A stretch of DNA of 64,000 bases from JAGVPT01 sp963827085. Its GTDB lineage: Bacteria; Bacteroidota; Ignavibacteria; UBA10030; UBA8401. The first letter of the stretch is position 1, and every line of letters begins with the position of its first letter. Location of the stretch: NCBI GenBank assembly GCA_963827085.1, contig CAWGZY010000001.1:248001-312000 (forward strand), written 5' to 3'. Of this stretch, positions 44,890-53,711 are shown piece after piece. The notes under the pieces were generated by a model. The model made no database searches. It saw nothing but the letters and a program-made list of their open reading frames with translations, and was not told where the DNA came from. The position numbers were made by a program, and so were the translations under genes.

Positions 44890-45315
44890 ATGGTCGTTAG
44901 TCAAGAAACGGCGTCTTTTATATCATCACTCCAGGACTACTCCCGGCGCACTTTGCGCCATGCCGATGATCTTGCGACTCTGATTGAACTCTCCCGTTTT
45001 CACAACCAGGGGCGGGTGTTGGATGATCTATGTTTTCTTTCGAAATTTCTCGTTAACACAAATACCGTGATGAAGCGTATCGGCAATGACGCGGAAGGAT
45101 ACAGCAAATTGTCGTATGAATTCACAGAGAATCTCGAGAAGGCATCGACGTTTATTCACCAGCTCGTCAAGGAAGCGCCGGAGGATGTTAAGCGGCATTT
45201 CACATCGACGTACTTTGGAATGACCCATGGCGGATTGAATTCGATCATGGAATTGCTGTACGATATTACATGGTTGAAAAATTGGGAAATCGACCATCGC
45301 TCCGCCGCCAAATGA
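44890..45315 (+). CDS. Helical protein of unknown function
   Basis: 141 residues, probably all-helical: TLRHADDLATLIELSRFHNQ, LDDLCFLSKFLVNTNTVMKR, KASTFIHQLVKEAPEDVKRH. No signal peptide or membrane segment. Its stop overlaps the start of the next small membrane-protein gene in ATGA, indicating coupling, and the glutamate dehydrogenase gene follows. I do not recognise the family. Confidence 0.68.
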   Translation: MVVSQETASFISSLQDYSRRTLRHADDLATLIELSRFHNQGRVLDDLCFLSKFLVNTNTVMKRIGNDAEGYSKLSYEFTENLEKASTFIHQLVKEAPEDVKRHFTSTYFGMTHGGLNSIMELLYDITWLKNWEIDHRSAAK

Positions 45316-45533
45316 AAAATTCCCCGGCCGAAAATACCACGCACCTTCTTCGCCAAACAAGAATCTTGCTTGCACTGACGCTACTCATGGTGTTCGCTTC
45401 GAATTTGATCGACCCGCCGTATTCGTCGTTCGGCATCATCCTGAATTTTCTCGTGATGGTTGTCCTTGTGTTTACTCTGTTTCGAATTCATCGATCTGTT
45501 GTTGCATTGAAATCATCAGCTTCAATTCCATAA
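45312..45533 (+). CDS. Small two-helix membrane protein
   Basis: 73 residues from the ATG at 45312, which overlaps the previous stop (ATGA). Two hydrophobic helices: ILLALTLLMVFASNLI and FGIILNFLVMVVLVFTLF, with a charged N-terminus and a short basic tail. It sits between the helical protein and glutamate dehydrogenase, 22 bases before the latter. Function unknown. Confidence 0.62.
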   Translation: MKNSPAENTTHLLRQTRILLALTLLMVFASNLIDPPYSSFGIILNFLVMVVLVFTLFRIHRSVVALKSSASIP

Positions 45534-45555
45534 GACGGTGCGAAAGGAGTTTGCG

Positions 45556-46971
45556 ATGGCCCGCAAAATAAAAAGAACAAAGACTTTTCGATCGAAGAAA
45601 AAAGTACCGCGTGCCCGCGGAAAACATACAATGCCGAAAAGGCCGAAGAAAAAAACATTGAAGAAGAGAGTGCTTGCCGGTGTCTCCAAGCCGCCGGTCG
45701 TGCAGCCTCTTCGCACTGCGGGCCAGCCGGCAAAGCCGGTCTCAGCATACGATGTTGTGCTGCATAATTTCGATATTGCGGCCGCGAAGCTTCAACTCAG
45801 CGACGAACTAAAACAACTCATCAAAACTCCCGATCGCGAACTGCGTGTTGAGCTTCCAATGATAATGGACGACGGAAAACTCAATACCCTGATCGGTTAC
45901 CGAGTGCAGCATAACAACGCTCGCGGGCCGAACAAAGGGGGGATCCGGTATCATCATGAGGTTGATCTCGATGAAATACGGGCGCTCTCGTCGTTGATGA
46001 CATGGAAGACCGCCGTCGTCGATATTCCGTTCGGAGGTGCAAAAGGAGGAATCGCTGTCGATCCGCGGCAGCTTTCAACAGGCGAGCTGGAACGGTTGAC
46101 ACGCGTTTTCACCCAAAGGATCGATTGCATCATTGGGCCGTCTGAAGATATCCCTGCGCCGGATGTCAACACAAATGCGCAGGTCATGTCGTGGATGATG
46201 GACCAGTACAGCCGGCGGCATGGGCACACGCCCGCAGTTGTGACAGGCAAGCCGATTGAGTTGGGCGGTTCTGCCGGACGTGAAGAGGCAACCGGGCGCG
46301 GAGTATGCATTGCCCTGCGTGAAGCCTCAAAGTTTTTTAAGTTTGATATGAAGAAAACATCGATCGCGGTCCAGGGATTCGGAAACGTCGGCGCTCATAC
46401 TGCAAGAATTCTGGAAGAAGAATTCGATTCGAAAGTTGTCGCAGTGAGCGACGTGAAGGGGGGAGTCTACAATCCGCGGGGAATCCGGTTTAAGGACGCA
46501 ATGGAGCATGTCGCCGGAACCGGCTCCGTTGTCGGCTTGAAAGGGGCGGCGAAAATTTCCAATTCAGAGTTGTTGGAACTGAAATGCGACGTTCTAATTC
46601 CGGCAGCCCTCGGCGGACAACTGCACGGAAGAAACGCCGACCGTGTGAAAGCTAAATTAATCGTCGAAGCGGCGAACGGACCCACAACGTACGAAGCAGA
46701 CGAAATATTCGCGGCAAAGAAAATTCCGGTTGTGCCCGATATTTATGCAAACGCCGGAGGTGTAACCGTGAGCTACTTTGAGTGGGCGCAGAATCTACAG
46801 CAGTTTCGGTGGGATTATTCCCGGGTTGTTGCCGAGCTTGAAAAGGTTATGACGAAAAGCTTTGCCGATGTCATGAAGTCTACCGAGAAGTATAATGTTA
46901 CCATGCGAATCGGAGCATATATTCTTGCCCTGGACCGCGTTGCTAAAGCGACAAAGCTTCGGGGAATTTAG
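45556..46971 (+). CDS. Glu/Leu/Phe/Val dehydrogenase (glutamate dehydrogenase) with basic N-terminal tail
   Basis: 471 residues from the ATG at 45556 (AAAGGAG eight bases upstream). The enzyme core starts near residue 60: NNARGPNKGGIRYH, FGGAKGGI with catalytic Lys163, PAPDVNTNAQVMSWMMD, and a Rossmann domain with VQGFGNVGAH. This is a complete hexameric-type glutamate dehydrogenase (about 415 residues). The additional N-terminal 45 residues are extraordinarily basic: 20 Lys/Arg in the first 40 and no acidic residue, ending in an Ala/Pro-rich linker, like a histone-H1-type tail. The enzyme interconverts glutamate and 2-oxoglutarate. Confidence 0.93.
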   Translation: MARKIKRTKTFRSKKKVPRARGKHTMPKRPKKKTLKKRVLAGVSKPPVVQPLRTAGQPAKPVSAYDVVLHNFDIAAAKLQLSDELKQLIKTPDRELRVELPMIMDDGKLNTLIGYRVQHNNARGPNKGGIRYHHEVDLDEIRALSSLMTWKTAVVDIPFGGAKGGIAVDPRQLSTGELERLTRVFTQRIDCIIGPSEDIPAPDVNTNAQVMSWMMDQYSRRHGHTPAVVTGKPIELGGSAGREEATGRGVCIALREASKFFKFDMKKTSIAVQGFGNVGAHTARILEEEFDSKVVAVSDVKGGVYNPRGIRFKDAMEHVAGTGSVVGLKGAAKISNSELLELKCDVLIPAALGGQLHGRNADRVKAKLIVEAANGPTTYEADEIFAAKKIPVVPDIYANAGGVTVSYFEWAQNLQQFRWDYSRVVAELEKVMTKSFADVMKSTEKYNVTMRIGAYILALDRVAKATKLRGI

Positions 46972-47105
46972 TGTGCGGAAAAGGATGTGATGAAGTGGGC
47001 TTGGCTTGCCGGTTGCCGCAAACAGAAAGCAGCATGGAGCGACTGATCGTCCTTTTAGATGAGTCGATTTACCGTTGAATTATCGAGTGTACAGGTTTTT
47101 CAATC

Positions 47106-48347
47106 ATGAAGTTGTTTTTAATAATTGTTTTCGCAATCACACCCGTTTCTCAATCCCAACATGAAACTGCGGCTGTTGTCCGGACCGGCATCGATGTACT
47201 CGTCGAGAACAATTTTTCCATCCTCAAAGGCAAACGCGTAGGCCTCATTACCAATCCGACCGGCGCGACTGCAGGCCTCGTTTCTGCGGTTGATGTATTC
47301 GCACATTCGAATCAGGTAAAACTTGTCGCCCTGTTCGGGCCTGAACATGGAGTGCGTGGCGATGTTGCGGCTGGGAGCCGCGTTGATTCGTTTGTCGATT
47401 CAGCTACCGGCATTCCCGTGTATTCCCTCTACGGAAAAACTACGAAGCCGACGGAGGAAATGCTTAAAGGGATCGATGTACTGGTGTACGATATTCAGGA
47501 CATCGGCGTTCGCTCATACACCTATATCAATACGATGGCAAAGGCGATGGCTGCCGCTGCAGAACATGGGATCGAATTTGTCGTTCTTGATAGGCCCAAC
47601 CCCTTAACCGGGAATACCATAGAAGGAAATGTCCTCGACATGAAATTTAAATCGTTCGTCGGCATGTTTCCTATCCCTTATGTGTATGGGATGACATGCG
47701 GCGAGCTGGCGGCGATGATGAACAACGAGGGGTGGCTTGAAGGAGGGAAAAAATGCAAGCTCAGCGTTGTTACGATGGAGGGTTGGAAGCGGTCAATGTG
47801 GTGGGAAGACACAGGATTGCAGTGGGTCCCGACTTCGCCCCATATCCCAAATGCTGCAACCGCATTGTTCTGTGCGGCGACGGGAATCATCGGCGAGCTT
47901 GACGGATTGAGCGTTGGCGTCGGCTATACACTTCCGTTTCAGCTCGTGGGTGCAACGTGGATCGACGCGGCTAAACTCGCTCAGGAACTGAATGGCAGGA
48001 ATATTCCCGGCGTCTATTTTCGCCCCATCGTCTATACACCTTTTTATGGTGCAATGCAAGGCAAACAGGTGAGCGGAGTTCAGGTCTATTTCCTGGATCG
48101 CAATGAGGTGGATTTGGTAAGCCTTCAATTATACATCGTGCAAACGATAGATGAATTGTATCCGGCCAGGGACGTCTTTGTCCATTCAGATTCTTCCCGG
48201 ATAAAAATGTTCGATAATGTGATGGGAACTGACGCGGTTCGCATTGCTTTGGAGCAAAAAGTCCCGGTGGCAGCTATCATTGCCGGCTGGAAAAAAGAAG
48301 TCGATGCATTTTTGCCGCTTCGGAACAAATATTTGTTATACGAATGA
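47106..48347 (+). CDS. NamZ-like exo-beta-N-acetylmuramidase (DUF1343)
   Basis: 413 residues with a signal peptide (LFLIIVFAITPVSQSQ). GIDVLVENNFSILKGKRVGL, ITNPTG, LFGPEHGVRGDVAAG, PVYSLYGKTTKPTEEML, VYDIQDIGVRSYTYI and LDRPNPLTG are the sequential hallmarks of DUF1343, whose characterised member NamZ releases MurNAc from peptidoglycan fragments. Likely periplasmic and used in cell-wall recycling or scavenging. It stands 134 bases after glutamate dehydrogenase, probably with its own promoter. Confidence 0.9.
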   Translation: MKLFLIIVFAITPVSQSQHETAAVVRTGIDVLVENNFSILKGKRVGLITNPTGATAGLVSAVDVFAHSNQVKLVALFGPEHGVRGDVAAGSRVDSFVDSATGIPVYSLYGKTTKPTEEMLKGIDVLVYDIQDIGVRSYTYINTMAKAMAAAAEHGIEFVVLDRPNPLTGNTIEGNVLDMKFKSFVGMFPIPYVYGMTCGELAAMMNNEGWLEGGKKCKLSVVTMEGWKRSMWWEDTGLQWVPTSPHIPNAATALFCAATGIIGELDGLSVGVGYTLPFQLVGATWIDAAKLAQELNGRNIPGVYFRPIVYTPFYGAMQGKQVSGVQVYFLDRNEVDLVSLQLYIVQTIDELYPARDVFVHSDSSRIKMFDNVMGTDAVRIALEQKVPVAAIIAGWKKEVDAFLPLRNKYLLYE

Positions 48348-48467
48348 AATATTCGTATCGAGTGGTGCAATTTCCCTTTTTTTCCAAAAAACTGTCCGAC
48401 GACTCGCAAGGGCATACAAATAGCGGGCAGGTTTGCAACTCAAACGAAATTGTTCTAATATTACTCA

Positions 48468-48971
48468 ATGCAAAGACAGAGCTCGAAGGTTTCGTTGTTC
48501 ATTCTTATCGTGAGCGCAGTTGTGTGGTTAGGTGCGGTGAACGTTCGCGCGGTGATCGGCAACGAACTCCTGAATTTTGGGACCCTGGATTTTAAAGAAC
48601 ACATGGATGCCGAACTCGAACGGGAAGTGTTCCGTCTTATCAGCCTCACTTCTTTGATCGTCATCGGAGGCTACCTTGCAACGTTTACCAGCGCCGTGGT
48701 TTTTGTGCGGACTACGACACTTCGTTTCAAGCAAAATGGCTGGCTAATGATGAGCGCAATATTGTTCTTCATGTTCTCACCCGTTGAGTTCTACACTCTG
48801 ATCCTGGATTGGAAAATGATCGCGCTCGATTTTTTTTCAAACTCGACATTAACAGAATTTAGGATACTGTTTATCCATCGGCTTGCGGCGTTGGCCGGCG
48901 TGCCGATGATTGCGTTGTTATCCTATTACACCATTGTTGGGCTGGCCATTTGGCAGCCGTTAAAAAAATAA
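48468..48971 (+). CDS. Four-helix membrane protein of unknown function
   Basis: 167 residues with about four transmembrane helices: VSLFILIVSAVVWLGAVNVR, LTSLIVIGGYLATFTSAVVF, WLMMSAILFFMFSPVEFYTL and LAALAGVPMIALLSYYTIVG. No catalytic motif recognised. It lies 120 bases after the NamZ-like gene and 36 bases before a small conserved protein gene. Confidence 0.7.
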   Translation: MQRQSSKVSLFILIVSAVVWLGAVNVRAVIGNELLNFGTLDFKEHMDAELEREVFRLISLTSLIVIGGYLATFTSAVVFVRTTTLRFKQNGWLMMSAILFFMFSPVEFYTLILDWKMIALDFFSNSTLTEFRILFIHRLAALAGVPMIALLSYYTIVGLAIWQPLKK

Positions 48972-49007
48972 TAATGTTGCAGCCACTTTTGAACTGAAAA
49001 GTTTTGC

Positions 49008-49268
49008 ATGACTGTCGAAGAAACCTTATCGGAACTGGAAATTGTAGCACACGACTTAGGCGTTCATATCCGCTATGAGAAAGGCGATTTTGACGGCGGT
49101 TATTGTCTCCTACGAGACGAACGCATCATCGTTGTGAACAAAAAACTAAACCCAAACAGAAAAGCGTCGGTGATCTCGCAGGCGTTCGGCGAGCTTGGCA
49201 TTGAAAACGTTTACATAAAGCCGGCAATTCGACTTTTCATTGAAGACGAACTTGTCCGCGCACGGTAA
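49008..49268 (+). CDS. Small conserved hypothetical protein
   Basis: 86 residues. VEETLSELEIVAHDLGVHIR, GGYCLLRDERIIVVNKKLNP and SVISQAFGELGIENVYIKPA describe a compact alpha/beta protein without signal peptide. It resembles small proteins often placed next to aroQ or amidotransferase genes in Bacteroidota-type genomes. Function unknown. A CACGAAG-word hairpin separates it from aroQ. Confidence 0.72.
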   Translation: MTVEETLSELEIVAHDLGVHIRYEKGDFDGGYCLLRDERIIVVNKKLNPNRKASVISQAFGELGIENVYIKPAIRLFIEDELVRAR

Positions 49269-49276
49269 AAAATGTT

Positions 49277-49345
49277 CCACGAAGGGCACGAAGAGACACG
49301 AAGGTTGATAATCTGTTTTTTCGTGCCTCTTCGTGTTCTTCGTGG
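49277..49345. repeat. CACGAAG-word inverted repeat
   Basis: Left arm: CCACGAAGGGCACGAAGAG followed by ACACGAAG. Right arm complement: CCACGAAGAACACGAAGAG followed by GCACGAA. The arms pair at about 22 of 25 positions with a loop of 15-20 bases. Units are spaced 9-10 bases, unlike the 7-nt families. It lies directly before the aroQ ribosome-binding site. Confidence 0.8.
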
Positions 49346-49357
49346 ATAAGGATGCTT

Positions 49358-49795
49358 ATGAACATACTCGTTATCAACGGACCAAATCTCAATTTGCTCG
49401 GCACGCGCGAACCTGAAATTTACGGGAGCCAGACGTTACAAGACATTGAAGATGAACTCAGGGTATCGTTCCCCAATGTCCGGTTCACGTTCTTCCAGTC
49501 GAACCATGAAGGTGCAATCATCGACAGACTGCAGTCGGCTCAGCCCGAAAAAAATGACGGCATCGTTCTTAATGCTGCGGCGTATACTCATTACTCGTAC
49601 GCTATTCGGGATGCGATTGCGGCGTTAAGTATCCCGGTGATCGAGGTTCACATCTCCAACATTCACTTGCGGGAAGAATTTAGAAAAAACTCCGTCACTG
49701 CTCCCGTGTGCAAGGCGCAAATATCCGGTTTCGGAGCGGCCGGCTACCACCTCGCCGTTGAAACGCTCATCCAACATTCAGTTTCCTCGTCATGA
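49358..49795 (+). CDS. aroQ: Type II 3-dehydroquinate dehydratase
   Basis: 145 residues from the ATG at 49358 (AAGGA about six bases before; another ATG lies at 49352). NGPNLNLLGTREPEIYG with the catalytic Arg and Tyr, FFQSNHEGAIIDRL, LNAAAYTHYSYAIRDA, VEVHISNIHLREEFR and a final GYHLAVETL are complete type II signatures. It catalyses the third step of the shikimate pathway. Its stop overlaps the next gene by four bases. Confidence 0.97.
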   Translation: MNILVINGPNLNLLGTREPEIYGSQTLQDIEDELRVSFPNVRFTFFQSNHEGAIIDRLQSAQPEKNDGIVLNAAAYTHYSYAIRDAIAALSIPVIEVHISNIHLREEFRKNSVTAPVCKAQISGFGAAGYHLAVETLIQHSVSSS

Positions 49796-50481
49796 TTAAG
49801 GCCGTTGTTTTCGATCTGGATAATACGCTTGTCGACTTCATGCTTATGAAGCGTCAGGCAATTGACGCCGCAATCAATGCTATGATTGATGCAGGACTGA
49901 ACCTGAGCCGTGAAGATATCCAATCGCGCATCGACGCGATTTACAAAGAGCGCGGGATGGAATTTCAAAATGTGTTTGACCAGTTGCTGTACGGCGAATT
50001 CCAGAAACTGGATTACAAGATTTTATCTGCGGGGGTTATTGCCTACAGGCGTGCCCGCGAAGCGGCATTAGTTCCATATCCTCATGTGTACATGACGCTC
50101 ATGGAACTGCTGAAGATGGGCATTCGTCTTGCAGTGGTGTCCGATGCGCCGGCACGCGAAGCATGGCTGCGGCTTTCGTATTTAAATTTTCATCATATCT
50201 TCGACCACGTTGTGACGTTCGAGGATACCGGGGAGAAAAAGCCGCATGAAGCGCCGTTTCGCCGGGCACTGGAGTTGCTTAGGGTCGAACCGGGAGAGGC
50301 CTTGATGATCGGCGACTGGGCGGAACGCGATGTTGTCGGCGCAGCGAAAGTGGGAATGAAAACTGTGTTCGCCAGGTACGGCGACACTTTCGGCACAATC
50401 GAATCGAACGCAGATTTTGAGGTGGATGACATCGCAGAATTGATCGATGTTGTGCGGAATGAAAATAGCATGAGAATGTAA
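49792..50481 (+). CDS. HAD-superfamily hydrolase
   Basis: 229 residues. Motif I VVFDLDNTLVDF with nucleophile Asp8, motif II VVSDAP, motif III Lys in EKKPHEAPF, motif IV MIGDWAERDVVGA. A helical cap (about 15-90) lies after motif I, as in phosphoglycolate-phosphatase-like C1-type enzymes. Overlaps aroQ by four bases (ATGA). Substrate unknown. Confidence 0.9.
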   Translation: MIKAVVFDLDNTLVDFMLMKRQAIDAAINAMIDAGLNLSREDIQSRIDAIYKERGMEFQNVFDQLLYGEFQKLDYKILSAGVIAYRRAREAALVPYPHVYMTLMELLKMGIRLAVVSDAPAREAWLRLSYLNFHHIFDHVVTFEDTGEKKPHEAPFRRALELLRVEPGEALMIGDWAERDVVGAAKVGMKTVFARYGDTFGTIESNADFEVDDIAELIDVVRNENSMRM

Positions 50482-50508
50482 GCATCATTGGAAAAGGCAA
50501 AGGTGGAA

Positions 50509-50589
50509 ACAACCTTGGGAAGGTTGTCAATGTGATATCTCTGTAACCTAAAAGATAGGTTTTGCCAATAGGAACCCTTCCCAAGGGTT
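50509..50589. repeat. Three consecutive small hairpins upstream of acpS
   Basis: ACAACCTT-GGG-AAGGTTGT (50509-50527), AACCTA-AAAGA-TAGGTT (50545-50561) and AACCCTT-CCC-AAGGGTT (50573-50589), all perfect stems. All three begin with AACC. They end 19 bases before the acpS start. Confidence 0.75.
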
Positions 50590-50608
50590 TTCACGAGATA
50601 GGTACTGT

Positions 50609-50980
50609 ATGATACAAGGCATCGGCGTCGACCTTATCGAAATTCAAAGAATTCAATCGTCGATCGACGAGTTTGGCGAAACGTTCCTTCGGAAAATTTT
50701 TACCGATGTGGAAATTGCTTATTGCCGGTCGAAAAAAAATCCGGCGCAGCATTTTGCTGCACGTTTTGCTGCAAAAGAAGCCGTCAGCAAAGCGCTCTCG
50801 ACAGGATGGAGCGGGGAATTCGAGTGGAAGAACGTTGAAGTCACGAACGAGTTGTCCGGGAAGCCGAATGTCATTTTACATGGGACGACTGCGGAGGCGC
50901 TGAAGAAAAGCAGGGTGCATCTTTCGTTGTCGCATTCCGAATCAGCGGTTGTCGCCTTTGCCGTTATTGAGGTCGGGTAG
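50609..50980 (+). CDS. acpS: Holo-[acyl-carrier-protein] synthase
   Basis: 123 residues. GIGVDLIEIQRIQ holds the Mg-binding Asp, FAARFAAKEAVSKAL the second conserved block, and LSLSHSESAVVAFAV the third. It transfers 4'-phosphopantetheine from CoA to acyl carrier protein. Length is standard. It is the last gene before a convergent pair. Confidence 0.96.
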   Translation: MIQGIGVDLIEIQRIQSSIDEFGETFLRKIFTDVEIAYCRSKKNPAQHFAARFAAKEAVSKALSTGWSGEFEWKNVEVTNELSGKPNVILHGTTAEALKKSRVHLSLSHSESAVVAFAVIEVG

Positions 50981-51099
50981 GTTCTTGTGAAAGTACTGGT
51001 ATGACTTCAGCAGAGTTGAAGCCTATTTTACACTAATGTTCCTTACGTAGTAGATAAAAGGACAGGGTAACACGTATCTGCTTTTAGGGGATTTGCCTC

Positions 51100-51888
51100 T
51101 TATGGGAGGAGGGACGCGAATGCTTTTTTTACCATTGCTGGGTTGTCGGCAATAATTCCATCGACGCCCGACCGCACCATGCGCGCGACATCCCGTTCGG
51201 ACTTTACTCCGTACACATACACCCGACAGTTCTCTTTATGTGCGTCGTTCATGACGTCGCTGTTGAGCTGGTATTTGCTGCAGATAAAAATATCGGCATG
51301 TGCCCGCGCAGCGAGCTGCGACGGCGAGTGGCGGAAGTCCGCGATGGGGTTATAGAGGATGCCGGTAACAATGCTGCTGTCGATGCGCTTGAGCGCTTTC
51401 ATCATGTGATGATTGAACGACGAGAACATCACCCGGTGCATCGCTTTGTACCGCGCCACCAACCGGACAATCTCTTCTTCAACCGAAAAACCGTCGTGCC
51501 CCGTTACGTCAGGCTTTATTTCGATGTTGATGCCGATACCCCGTTTTGTGAGGGGGAGAATATCTTTGAGAAGTGGAATCCGTTCGCGTGAGAATTTTCG
51601 CGAGAACCATGAGCCGTTGTCGAGTTCTGCAAGTTCTTTTGCCGTGAAGTTTTTGAGGACACCCTTACCCTCGGATGTACGGTTCAATTTTTTGTCGTGG
51701 AAAACGACAAACTCGCCGTCCGATGAAAGCCGAACATCGAGTTCGATCATCTCGGCTTTTGCCTCAAGAGCTTTCTGGAACGCAGCGAGCGAATTCTCCG
51801 GCGCCTCCTCGGAAAATCCGCGGTGGGCAATAACGACCGGTGCGGCGCTTGATCCGAGATTATCCAGTATTTTTTTCGCAGGGGGCAT
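51100..51888 (-). CDS. Glycerophosphodiester phosphodiesterase
   Basis: 262 residues. VIAHRGFSEEAPENSLAAF with catalytic His and the Glu/Asp of EAKAEMIELDVRLSSDGEFV followed by FHDKKLNRTSEG are the GDPD signatures; NIEIKPD and YGVKSERDVARMVRSGVDGI complete the TIM barrel. No signal peptide, so cytoplasmic. It starts nine bases after adk. It hydrolyses glycerophosphodiesters to glycerol-3-phosphate and alcohol. Confidence 0.94.
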   Translation of the reverse strand: MPPAKKILDNLGSSAAPVVIAHRGFSEEAPENSLAAFQKALEAKAEMIELDVRLSSDGEFVVFHDKKLNRTSEGKGVLKNFTAKELAELDNGSWFSRKFSRERIPLLKDILPLTKRGIGINIEIKPDVTGHDGFSVEEEIVRLVARYKAMHRVMFSSFNHHMMKALKRIDSSIVTGILYNPIADFRHSPSQLAARAHADIFICSKYQLNSDVMNDAHKENCRVYVYGVKSERDVARMVRSGVDGIIADNPAMVKKAFASLLP

Positions 51889-51897
51889 GTGTGGAGG

Positions 51898-52542
51898 TCA
51901 TTTCTTTAGCGTTGACAGCAGCCGCTGTATGATATCAACGATTTCTCCGATGCCGTTGACATTACGGAGCAAACCTAATTTTTCATAATACTTTTTCACC
52001 GGTTCCGTCTCGGATCGATAGATCTCAAGACGTTTTCGTATCGTTTCCGGCGTATCGTCTCCCCGTTCGCGCAGTTCGCCGCCGCATTTGAAACATTTGT
52101 CAGCAGTATTGAAATGATCGATTTCTGAATTATAGATCTTGCCGCAGCTTTTACATACGAGGCGCTTGCTAAGACGGTCGATGATCTCTTCCTCATTCAC
52201 CTCGAGGTTGATTACATTGTTCACTTTGATGTGGAGCTCTTTGAAGATCGGATGAAGCGCCCGTGCCTGAGCAACCGTTCTAGGAAATCCGTCAAGGATG
52301 AAACCGTTCTTGCAACGATCGGTCTGCAAAATATCTTTTATTAAGCCGATCATCACATCGTCGGGCACAAGTTTGCCGTGGCTCATGTATTCGTTGGCTT
52401 TGATCCCGAGCGGCGTTCGCTCATTGATTGCGTCGCGGAGGATATCCCCTGTAGAAATATGCGGGATGTGATAAATGTGTGAGAGTATTTTGGCCTGCGT
52501 CCCTTTGCCGACGCCGGGAGCTCCGAAAAGTATAATATTCAT
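51898..52542 (-). CDS. adk: Adenylate kinase
   Basis: 214 residues. P-loop FGAPGVGKGTQAK, HISTGDILRDAI, GFILDGFPRTVAQA, and RLSKRLVCKSCGKIYN with a second CFKCGG, the Cys4 zinc site of the long lid form. It interconverts ATP, ADP and AMP. It lies between rlmN and the phosphodiesterase gene in one leftward operon. Confidence 0.97.
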   Translation of the reverse strand: MNIILFGAPGVGKGTQAKILSHIYHIPHISTGDILRDAINERTPLGIKANEYMSHGKLVPDDVMIGLIKDILQTDRCKNGFILDGFPRTVAQARALHPIFKELHIKVNNVINLEVNEEEIIDRLSKRLVCKSCGKIYNSEIDHFNTADKCFKCGGELRERGDDTPETIRKRLEIYRSETEPVKKYYEKLGLLRNVNGIGEIVDIIQRLLSTLKK

Positions 52543-52558
52543 GATCTGGTTTCGTGGA

Positions 52559-52598
52559 TAACAAATTACTGATTACGGGTGTTGTTGGTTGTCGATGA
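52559..52598. repeat. Possible degenerate heptamer repeat, rlmN-adk gap
   Basis: On the minus strand the gap reads as ACAACCA, ACAACAC, CCGTAAT, CAGTAAT, TTGTTAT. Units are few and diverged, so membership of the heptamer family is uncertain. Confidence 0.4.
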
Positions 52599-52601
52599 CT
52601 T

Positions 52602-53711
52602 CTAGGCTGCTTCGTTCTTGACTGCGAGCTGGCCGCATGCAGCATCAATATCTTCGCCGGCGCTGTGGCGGATAAAGACGGGAATGCCGGCGTCGCGCAG
52701 CTTTTTCGCGAAGCGGATGATTTTTTCCTGCGACGAGCCTTTCAGCGTGGCTGAAATCCCCTTCGGGTTGGTAAAGCCGATCGAGTGGAAAGGAATCAGG
52801 TTCACTCTGCACGGAAACCGTCGGGATGCTTTGATTATTTTTTTAACGTCGTCGTCTCTGTCGTTGATACCGTCAAAGAGAATATATTCGAACATCACGT
52901 TCTTCCGTGTTTTGCGGCAATAGTATTCGAGCGCGTCTAAGAGCTCTTCGACCGGGAATTTTTTTGTGATTGGCATAAGCCGTGTCCGCGTTTCGTTGTT
53001 GAGCGAATGAAGAGAAAGGGCGAGCTTCGGCTTTCGTCCTTCATCTGCCATCCGTTTGATCTGCTCGGCATATCCGGCTGTGGAAACCGTAATGCGCCGC
53101 GGGCTGATTCCCATGCCGATGTCCGATGAAAGGATGTCGATGGATGCCATCACGTTGTTATAATTCAGCATCGGCTCTCCCATTCCCATGTACACAACAT
53201 TCGTAATCGGCTTGTCGCTCATCGATTGCACTGTAAGCACCTGGTCAACGATTTCTCCCGCCGACAGGTTTCTGCTGAAACCCATCGTTGCGGTAGCGCA
53301 AAATTTGCAGTCGAGTGGACAGCCGACTTGCGTTGAGATGCAGAGCGTCAGTCTTTTTTCGGCATCAATCGATTCTTTTCGCGGCGGTATGAGGACGCTT
53401 TCTATTTTCATCCCGTCTGAAAGCGCAAAGAGGAATTTTGTTGTCCCGTCGGACGCCGAACCCTGCCGGTCGGCGACGCCGAGTTGCTCAACAGCCGCTT
53501 CTTCTTTGAGCCGTTCACGGAGTGAATGCGAAAGGGTTGTCATCGCATCGAACGACGGCACCCGATGTTTGTACAGCCATGCGAAAAGTTGCTTCGCGCG
53601 GTATTTTGGCTCTCCTATTGAAGCAACAAAAGCTTCCAATTGCTGCAGCGGAAGCCCTTTGAGATTTGTTTTGCCCATCTTTCCGGAAAAAATTCTCATC
53701 AATGTAGACAT
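52602..53711 (-). CDS. rlmN: 23S rRNA (adenine-2503-C2)/tRNA-37 methyltransferase
   Basis: 369 residues from the first ATG; conservation begins at Met12 (53678), which is an equally possible start. LCISTQVGCPLDCKFCATAT contains the radical-SAM CxxxCxxC; SAGEIVDQVL, NVVYMGMGEPMLNYNNV and RITVSTAGYAEQI follow, and the C-terminal SAGEDIDAACGQL carries the second catalytic Cys. It methylates A2503 in 23S rRNA and A37 in some tRNAs by a radical mechanism. First gene of the rlmN-adk-phosphodiesterase operon. Confidence 0.96.
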   Translation of the reverse strand: MSTLMRIFSGKMGKTNLKGLPLQQLEAFVASIGEPKYRAKQLFAWLYKHRVPSFDAMTTLSHSLRERLKEEAAVEQLGVADRQGSASDGTTKFLFALSDGMKIESVLIPPRKESIDAEKRLTLCISTQVGCPLDCKFCATATMGFSRNLSAGEIVDQVLTVQSMSDKPITNVVYMGMGEPMLNYNNVMASIDILSSDIGMGISPRRITVSTAGYAEQIKRMADEGRKPKLALSLHSLNNETRTRLMPITKKFPVEELLDALEYYCRKTRKNVMFEYILFDGINDRDDDVKKIIKASRRFPCRVNLIPFHSIGFTNPKGISATLKGSSQEKIIRFAKKLRDAGIPVFIRHSAGEDIDAACGQLAVKNEAA

